64,000 nucleotides of DNA from Paragonimus skrjabini miyazakii. Taxonomy: Eukaryota > Platyhelminthes > Trematoda > Plagiorchiida > Troglotrematidae. Location of the stretch: contig JTDE01001491.1 in the NCBI GenBank assembly GCA_014338405.1, forward strand, positions 66,801-130,800. The letters run 5' to 3'. The notes under the pieces were generated by a model, which made no database searches, was not told the origin of the DNA, and was given only the letters and a program-made list of their open reading frames with translations. Below, in pieces: positions 57,585-64,000 of the stretch (position 1 is its first letter; every line of letters starts with the position of its first letter). The position numbers were made by a program, and so were the translations under genes.

Positions 57585-58489
57585 GTGAGTTATATTTTTG
57601 ATTTGTGCACTGATTGGCCGGTACCACTTATAATCGTAATGATCATAATCCTAGTCGTCACAGTCAGATGAATTGTATTAATGATAACGATTTGAATGAA
57701 CTAGTCGGAAGACACAAATTGTGGTATGCACTCATTTAGCACACTTGTCAGTCGCACGTGTGTGATTAGTGTGAAAACAGAATTAACATATCGTTACTCA
57801 TATTGATAAAAATGCAGAGCAGTCAGGGTCCTGAGTAATTCGGTATTCGTCTAACAACTTGAGAGCATCATTCAACGAAAACGAACTGCAACTTCATTTG
57901 GCATATGACACTTTTGTAATGAGGGTGAGCGATCGTACTATACTACTCACACCACGGCTATTCAGTAGTAGAACCAGAGCATATAGTTTGACATCGTGCA
58001 AGCCGCAGGAAAATGCAGGGAAAAACATCAGAGTGCAGCATTGCCCAAAATGGTCCCGGCTACTTAGAGGAACCGAGCATTGGCGTCTGCGGTAACCGAG
58101 ACGGTCTGGGGCCGAATACCGCGTGCAAATGAGTGGTTTTGTTTGTGGTTCTTTTTAAAAACTTATCCCATGTGTTGTTTTCTCAACTAAACAACCCTTG
58201 TGCCATCCGCGCTCTTGGCCCACAACACTTTCACTTGTATGGTGAATGCTCATGAATCACAATTTTCAAGTTCCCCGAAGCTTTATTGCTCACACGTCAA
58301 CAGTCTGTTCTATGTGTTCCGTACGATTAACTGTCAATCATTGCTCACCGTGATCCAGATCGATCTGCCATTTCACATGTTTTAATTAGGATTTGTTATT
58401 CTCATAATATTGCATGTTCCTCACTGTGAAGCTGACAGTCCACTACAGGCTTTGTCCGTACATGAACTTATCGAGTCCAAATAGGTAGA
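57585..58489. other. No gene seen
   Basis: Frame 57859-58095 has no splice context or counterpart in A. Confidence 0.35.
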
Positions 58490-58565
58490 ATAGGGGGTCG
58501 AACAGACAACCATTCGTGTTACTAAAAGAATCTCTTATCCGCTCAGCCACCACTCATATGAGCCT
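58490..58565 (-). tRNA. tRNA-like fragment
   Basis: On minus, tggtggctgagcggataaga resembles a tRNA-Ser/Leu D-arm (box A), and about 35 bases later tgttcgacccc resembles box B. Acceptor and anticodon stems are not convincing. Likely a tRNA pseudogene or SINE head. Confidence 0.4.
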
Positions 58566-58689
58566 ATGATGGTTTTTAAAATACTTAGTTAATGTTTTCA
58601 TTTTCATAGAACACGAAGTGTGGCAAACATGTTTTCCATAAAATATCACCAAAGCGGTCACACACGAAGCTTATTATCGATCAAATTTC

Positions 58690-59515
58690 ACACTATCTCA
58701 ATTTTAGTCAAGACAGAGGGAGGACATATATCGCGAGATGTTGATAGTTCGATTTACTCTCATCAGTCGCCAGCGTGAAACCAGCAAATTTTATACAAAC
58801 TGGGTATAGCAACAACAATTGAACGAACCAGCCACACAGTTATGATCTTTCACACGCTAATAGTGCAAACAATTCCACGGCAAAGAGATTGATTGCGTCA
58901 GCCCCCTATGTGCGCACAAAATTGGCCGATGTTTGATTTGCATTGCCTCGCTAATCGCCAACAGTTTCGGGTTGCAATTGTGTAGCGATATCTTGAACGA
59001 TTTGACAGAGTCAACTAGGTGACCGGTTGCTAAGATGTGTTTCTTCGAACTTGTTACAATCAGCAGGTCGTCTTTTTGATATTGCAGTTGATAACCGCTC
59101 AGGTAAGTGCTCCGCCATACGCTGATGCATACGCCGATCTGTCCTGTTTATATAGACTTTAATGCAACTGTAATCGAACTGGTGTATTGCGTGGGAGGTA
59201 GACTGATCGGCTGAGTGTGTATCACCGCTTTGAAGAGCCCTAGTGCTCAACAAGACGAGTAGTTGGGCAGCTGGGTAGGTGCGTTGGAACGCCGACGTTA
59301 ATTTGTGACTAACGTTATTGGTCAGGTGATCACCCTTGAGTTGGATTTGCAGAAATAAGTTCTTTTTCTCCACACTGCAGCTTCCGACTTTTGGTTCTTT
59401 CTTTCTACTGCGGATTTCCATGAACTTTTCTGGATACTCATTATCCAACAGCGTCTTCTTAGTAAACTCTTCTTCTTCCTTCAATCGGTATGCAGTGTAA
59501 ATCATTCTGGCTCTG
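58690..59515 (-). mobile_element. Penelope-like element, linker and endonuclease
   Basis: Minus frame 59011-59505: EEEFTKKTLLDNEYPEKFME, NLFLQIQLKGDHLTNNVSHK, HAIHQFDYSCIKVYINRTDR, RMHQRMAEHLPERL. The GIY-YIG signature is YINRT, with CxC partly lost. The 3' end (58690-58960) equals the tail at 44.7-44.9 kb. Confidence 0.78.
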
Positions 59516-59589
59516 TAAAATCACGTTTTCGATAACCCTCGTTTTGTGTTTGTGGACGCCGATTGGGTGTTAACTACGTACACATCGAT

Positions 59590-60660
59590 CGGGTGTCAGC
59601 TAATGACTAAGGTAGTTGAAGTGATTGAACGAAGTTTTTCCGCCCGCACAGGGTTGGATTACGCAATCGAATGACAACGGCCTCGGTAGTGGCCAACATT
59701 CGCTGGCGAACGAGTTCTGACCGGTTCGCTGGAACCCTGTAGATAACAGTGAACGATCGATTTAAGTTGACTTGATGATCCCTGTCAGCCAGGTGACCTA
59801 CAATGGTACTCGTGATTGATTTTCTCTCACCTGTTCTGATCCATGCTGGATGATGTTCTCTGATTCTTTTAAACAAATGCCGAGTCGTACGACCCACCTA
59901 GTTTGCTGAACGATTGCAAACGAACCAGTAAATCACCCAAGATGAGTTGCGGACCTGCACTTTATCCCTCAGATTTGGAGCAATCCGCGGTGAACGGGTG
60001 AATGGGGTCATCGATCTGGCTGTGTTGAACGTCGTCTTAAGAGAACTAGTAAGTCGATGAGTCAGTGATTCATCCGACGTATCTACTTTGTATGGGAGCC
60101 GTATGAATATGACTCCCTGAATCTTAACGGATACTAGAACTGCTCTCATATGTTTGGTCACAAAATCGATAGGGTAGCTATTATCTTTCAGAGTACTAGT
60201 TACAAACTGTAGCTCGTGATCCAAAGCATGTGCTGAACAGATTTTTCTGGCTGTACGCCAAACATTTGACCATGTTTCGTTTGTATTTTAAGTTAGTAAA
60301 ACCATAAAAATTGCTATGTTGGCCTGATCAAGTAGACATACAATAAACGGAGCGTCTCAAACTTTCATCAGTCCTTTTATTCAAAGAGACGTCCGGGAAA
60401 TAGAAAGACCCATCTGACTCCAGTTCTGAGATGAAACCTATTGGCGGATGTACACAGTTGAAGTTGTTTAAACTATCAGCTATATTGGTAGATGAATCTG
60501 TGATAGCGAAAATATCATCAACATAACGCGAGTTTGTCATACTAATCACGCGTTTACGATTGACGATTGTTAGCAAGATAGATACATACCATAAGTCGTG
60601 TTTTCTGCCTATTCTGTTCAAATGGTTCAAAGAGACTTAACAAATGATGGGGATTGTAGC
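59590..60660 (-). mobile_element. Penelope-like element, RT with intact YVDD and endonuclease
   Basis: 60328-60630: RYVDDIFAITDSSTNIADSL with YVDD at 60514-60525, then PPIGFISELESDGSFYFPDV, SLNKRTDESLRRSVY. 59898-60224: linker (ELQFVTSTLKDNSYPIDFV, GVIFIRLPYK, LTHRLTSSLKTTFN) and nuclease start (WVIYWFVCNRSAN). 59607-59897: GRTTRHLFKRIREHHPAWIR to the C-terminus AVVIRLRNPTLCGRKNFVQS. Each half is in good frame, and only two breaks separate them. The N-terminal RT is missing. Confidence 0.85.
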
Positions 60661-61429
60661 ACGACTGTGGTGATTCGAATTGTCTCCCGTCATGTTTCGA
60701 GTTGCTGAGTGAGATTCTCTTGTGTACCGGGCAATTGGTCTGTAATTATAAATTAAGACAAGGGGAGTATGCGTGGGCGAGAATTTTTACTAATGATAGT
60801 TGAATAACACTCACAGTTGACCATAGGTTTCTCATTCATCCGGAGGTTTTCCTTTCCTTACCTGTTGCAAAAATTATTGTTCGCCGCATTTTCGTAATCT
60901 TTTAATAGCCAGTCGAGTCAAACCGCTTAGCTTGAATAAAATCCGAGACCCCTACCATTCCGAGGAGTGCTGTGCTTTCAAAACCCGTTTTTTTTATTTC
61001 GACAGGTCGCCTTCTTCAGTCATGCCCATTTACCGTACGGGCAATAAATGCAGACGCCTGCTTTCATCACTTAAGTAACCCCCCTGATGTTGCGTTTCAA
61101 TATATTGAAACACACCATACTTGAATTGTTTGTGGCTACTGATTACGCAACTTTCTTCCTGAATGATGTACGGAATATGCGGTGTCGTTCTTTTGCAGCC
61201 GTTTGCACGAATTTGTGCGATGTAGTTAAGCTTTCCTAGAAACCGTTGGACTCATGAGGAAGTTGGTCATGGTCAGCTCGATCTTATACATTCAGCCATT
61301 CCACAAGCATTGAAATAATCCATTCACCGGATAACCCTGTTAGCATCGAATCGGTCGTGACCCATTTAACGCTTGTCCTGAACAACGATCACAATAAAAA
61401 GACGTCACTTTTGTTGCTGAATTTAAGTT
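60661..61429. other. No gene seen
   Basis: On minus, 60995-61035 (ctgaagaaggcgacctgtcg then aaat) resembles a conserved hairpin of PLE terminal repeats. No full structure. Confidence 0.35.
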
Positions 61430-61624
61430 TAGAAATCTGGATATGTACTACTGACGAGCTTTACTGAGAGCGAAACTACAGTCTAGTGCTTCTGCTGTTC
61501 GAAGGAGACTGACTGGAAAGTCTATGGGAATGTGACATCTCTGATCGATTGTGGGTGATGTTCAACCTATATGAAAACCAAAATCCCCTACTACTCATCA
61601 GTTATCAAATACCGTTCAACAAGT
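61430..61624 (+). repeat. Ribozyme SINE, copy 6 (3' half)
   Basis: Starts just before the hammerhead and includes the whole tail (gtgggtgatgttcaacctat, then ctactactcatcagttatc). Directly followed by copy 7 in the same orientation, giving a head-to-tail dimer. Confidence 0.8.
61445..61489 (+). ncRNA. Hammerhead ribozyme motif, near-intact
   Basis: Core ctgacga and gaaa intact. Stem I gtacta/tagtgc with one wobble, stem II gctt/gagc with one wobble, stem III ctacag (palindrome imperfect). Predicted cleavage after C61483. Confidence 0.72.
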
Positions 61625-62055
61625 CAATGATTTCTGTGATTTCAACTTGGAGAGAAGTCCTAGTCGAGAGGTCATCGATTGGAGTTAATAGACAGTAACT
61701 GTGCCTCCATTTCGAGACGATCGGGCAACCTGATCATTACTCACAAGCGAAAGTAGTTGAGTGTTCACACGCGATGATAATTCGGTCTTGCCTAATGTGA
61801 GGTCAATGGCGCAGTGGTAAACACGGTTACCTGATGAACAGCGTTGCCATGGTTCTAGTCCCGGCAGTGACGAGGATATGCACTACTGACGAGCTCTAAT
61901 GAGAGCGAAACGCGAGTCTAGTGCTTCTTTTCGAAATGGGCCGACTGGAAATTCTATGGGAAGGCGACAGTTGCAATCAATTAAGGGTGATGTTCAATCT
62001 ATGTGGAAAAAACGAAGTCCTCCATTACTCATCAATAATCTATTAGTATCATTGT
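61625..62055 (+). repeat. Ribozyme SINE, copy 7 (long form)
   Basis: Long head from tcaatgatttctgtgatttc, cctgatcattactcacaagc, box A-like tggcgcagtggt (61807-61818), box B ggttctagtccc (61851-61862), hammerhead, tail, then ttactcatcaataatcta, which matches the region after copy 6. Copy 6 plus copy 7 span a full repeat period of 435 bp. Confidence 0.82.
61880..61924 (+). ncRNA. Hammerhead ribozyme motif, intact core
   Basis: Stem I gcacta/tagtgc perfect, ctgacga, stem II gctc/gagc with taatga loop, gaaa, stem III cgcgag (one change from ctcgag), cleavage after C61918. Confidence 0.77.
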
Positions 62056-62269
62056 TACTATTCTACCAAAGCAGCTCTTTTCTAACTTCGTTCCCAGAAA
62101 TAGACCATCACACAAGTCGAGTGATTTCTGCTCGAATTCGTTCATAGTGGTTAAGTCGTTGTACCCCGCTGAGGGGCGGTATCTCAGCGACGATTTCGTG
62201 ATGAAATTTCATGTAGTGCTACTATTTGTATGTTTTATTAAGATAGGTGGAATAAGTTCCAAACATCAG

Positions 62270-62472
62270 TGATTGGAATAATTTTCGCGACAGTTTTTCT
62301 CTCAGTTTGCATATGCCTTGGGGTAGTCCGCTTTCTCCGTTCGACTGACATGTTATTGGGTCGTCCCGTTGGTTGCCCGGTCATTCGTTTAACTGAAAAC
62401 CGAGAAAGACAAGAGACGCGGCAACACCGTCTGTTAGAAGAACGAGTCAAAATTAGGCCACAAATGCTCTAA
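62270..62472 (+). CDS. Last exon of paralogue B: membrane segment and short tail
   Basis: Acceptor ttccaaacatcag ends at 62269 and the exon enters in phase 1. It begins IGIIFATVFLSVCICLGVV, a good membrane helix, followed at once by basic RFLRSTD and a 40-residue hydrophilic tail (RLTENRERQETRQHRLLEER, then VKIRPQML) to TAA 62470-62472. The positive charges after the helix suggest the tail is cytoplasmic (type I orientation). The tail aligns with 36700-36821. Beta-B leaves in phase 2, so at least one more exon (2 in, 1 out) must lie between; 57.6-62.2 kb shows no obvious one. Linkage to beta-B rests on the parallel order in A. Confidence 0.55.
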
Positions 62473-62937
62473 GTTTATAGAACGAAAGGAGCTCGCGGCT
62501 GCAGAGTGTGGATAGATTGATGTGGAGGCAGTGACTGTTTATTGGCTGGTGCGCGGTAGAAATCTGAGTGTAGGTGCGTTGGTCAGCAGATGACCGGTTC
62601 TCTGGGAAGATGTCGGAACTGGCCAACTTTAGCGAAGTGTTTCGAGCCTACCTACCGGAGGGTTTCCGTTGTGACGCGTTCGCGGAATTTTATAATCAGC
62701 CGCGAATGCTCCAACTGGAGTCTGGAACGAGTTACGTAAGAAGAAATTGTGTAACACGTGCGCAGTACTGCCGGAATTCGGAATTCACTCACGCTACTCA
62801 CGTAAAAAAACATGCAATCCCCAAGGGACCATCACTCCAAAACATCAGTCGCCAACCTCATTTTAGATGAGCGCCAACAGCATTTCCGATCAGTCACGTT
62901 CATTTCTGAAGCCGATGGCCACCTACCCCATCCGTGG
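62473..62937. other. Probable 3' flank of paralogue B
   Basis: The frame 62574-62870 (98 codons) starts in plausible protein (FSEVFRAYLPEGFRCDAFAE) but has no counterpart in A and no family; left unassigned. Confidence 0.35.
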
Positions 62938-63140
62938 CTGACTAGATGCGAAGGAAATCTAATGAGATTATCATACGTGGCAGTCAGAGCGTTAGAGCAA
63001 ATCACGTAACAGGGAGCATCAGGTGTTCGACCGCACAGCTGCAATCTGATTGGCTGAGTGAAACCATACCACGACCATACCATCCGAATTGGGTCGATCG
63101 ATCGATATGGCGTGATGCGTCCTGCCTGCTGCGTTAGGAT
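62938..63140 (+). repeat. Segment shared with downstream of paralogue A
   Basis: See 36840-37115. Shared blocks include gcgttagagcaaatcacgt, gcaatctgattggctgagtg and gggtcgatcgatcg. Confidence 0.6.
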
Positions 63141-64000
63141 ATGATACTCCTAACACATGTTTGTTGCCTTCGTCTGTTTGCGCTATCCCCCTCCATCTTC
63201 CATTTAGATGGTCCTGTAAACCAATCTATGAAATAGCGTATTCTAGTTTATTGTACTCGGATGATGCTCATCTAAATCGCCCATCTTGTCGTTCAACCCA
63301 TCACCTGTTCACGTTGCAGTCAAATGATGCTGGGTCTGTTTTCCACATTTAATGTGTTGCCCTAAATTGTGACGGTCAGTATCGGCAAAGCGCGATGGCA
63401 TAGTTGGCCCACACCCACTCCTTCATCTGTCAAGATCTCGAGTGGCGTTGGCCGTATGCAAATCAGTAAGCGAATTATCGCTATTCCACCAGGACTGAGT
63501 TTAGTTAGATTTTATAGTACTGTACACCTACTGATCCAGTGTTGACGAATACGTCCTAAGGAAGCCTGTTCTCTAAATGCTGAGTATCATCGGCATTTGC
63601 GTTCAATCGCGCACGTCACATAACATGTGAATAGGCTTTCGTGAGGTTCGAAGAGTGGATTTTGGCCCTGGGAATTAAACAAACGTATCTAACCAACTCT
63701 TAAAAGCGCATAGTGTAAACGGAACTAATAATACTGATCTACCTTTTACTGCAGAGAACTCTCCTTACCGAGCCGCTGCTTACAAACATACGGTACTGGG
63801 TGGTCAGTCGATTACTTGACAAAATGATATGATAGAACTTACTGGTACAGGAGGTCGTGTTCGCTTTCCGAGCTGGGGTCCTCGTGACCTACATGCCTGT
63901 GACTAGAAACAGTTGAAGATACGGCGACCGAGCCATTTAAGTAGCACACAAGTTCATTGTTTAACCGAGTTGTCTGTGAAGTAGTGACACATAATTACAT
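63141..64000. other. No gene seen
   Basis: No open frame with recognisable content and no repeat match. Confidence 0.4.

Noticed and set aside
60990..61040. Minus-strand ctgaaga...gaaa, possible PLE hammerhead
   Set aside because: Stem II only forms with two G-U pairs and there is no stem III or stem I partner.
1..64000. CRISPR arrays, rRNA genes, bacterial promoters or operons
   Set aside because: No regularly spaced short repeats, no rRNA-like sequence, and the gene structure is eukaryotic.

Overview
The window looks like repeat-dominated nuclear DNA of a flatworm, most likely a trematode. Three things point there: LINE reverse transcriptases, Penelope-like elements (PLEs) with GIY-YIG endonuclease ends and Ty3/gypsy remnants in a protein-poor, intron-rich background; splice-bounded exons kilobases apart; and a tRNA-headed short repeat carrying a hammerhead ribozyme, an arrangement known from the schistosome Sm-alpha family. 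There are no bacterial-style operons, rRNAs or CRISPR arrays. The organism call is an inference.

Host genes. Two sets of exons on the + strand look like tandem paralogues. Copy A has exon alpha (15839-16261), exon beta (27472-27898) and a last-exon remnant (about 36662-36821). Copy B has alpha (43721-44137), beta (57218-57584) and a last exon with a membrane segment (62270-62472). Alpha pairs and beta pairs align in protein and share intron phases (1-1 and 1-2), and all three lie 26-30 kb apart. I do not recognise the protein. Further candidate exons lie at 28441-28995, 29636-29851, 33109-33214 and 41758-41914.

Mobile DNA. 0-15 kb: LINE fragments, a ribozyme SINE, an internally deleted gypsy element with intact target duplications, and a tRNA-like locus. 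17-23 kb (inside the A intron): a LINE, then PLE fragments inside a 352-bp inverted repeat that runs into a 340-N gap. 25-36 kb: a LINE tail, a DNA-transposon remnant, PLE and LINE pieces. 39-48 kb: several PLE fragments. 49.4-52.3 kb: a decayed gypsy pol. 53-56 kb: an inverted SINE pair, then an internally deleted mariner with perfect inverted ends. 58-61 kb: two PLE fragments. 61.4-62.0 kb: a head-to-tail SINE dimer with two hammerhead motifs 435 nt apart.

The most interesting element is the SINE/hammerhead family: seven motif copies on both strands, four with all core bases and stem I complete or nearly so. In the 61.4-62.0 kb dimer, one read-through transcript could in principle self-cleave twice and release a unit-length RNA.
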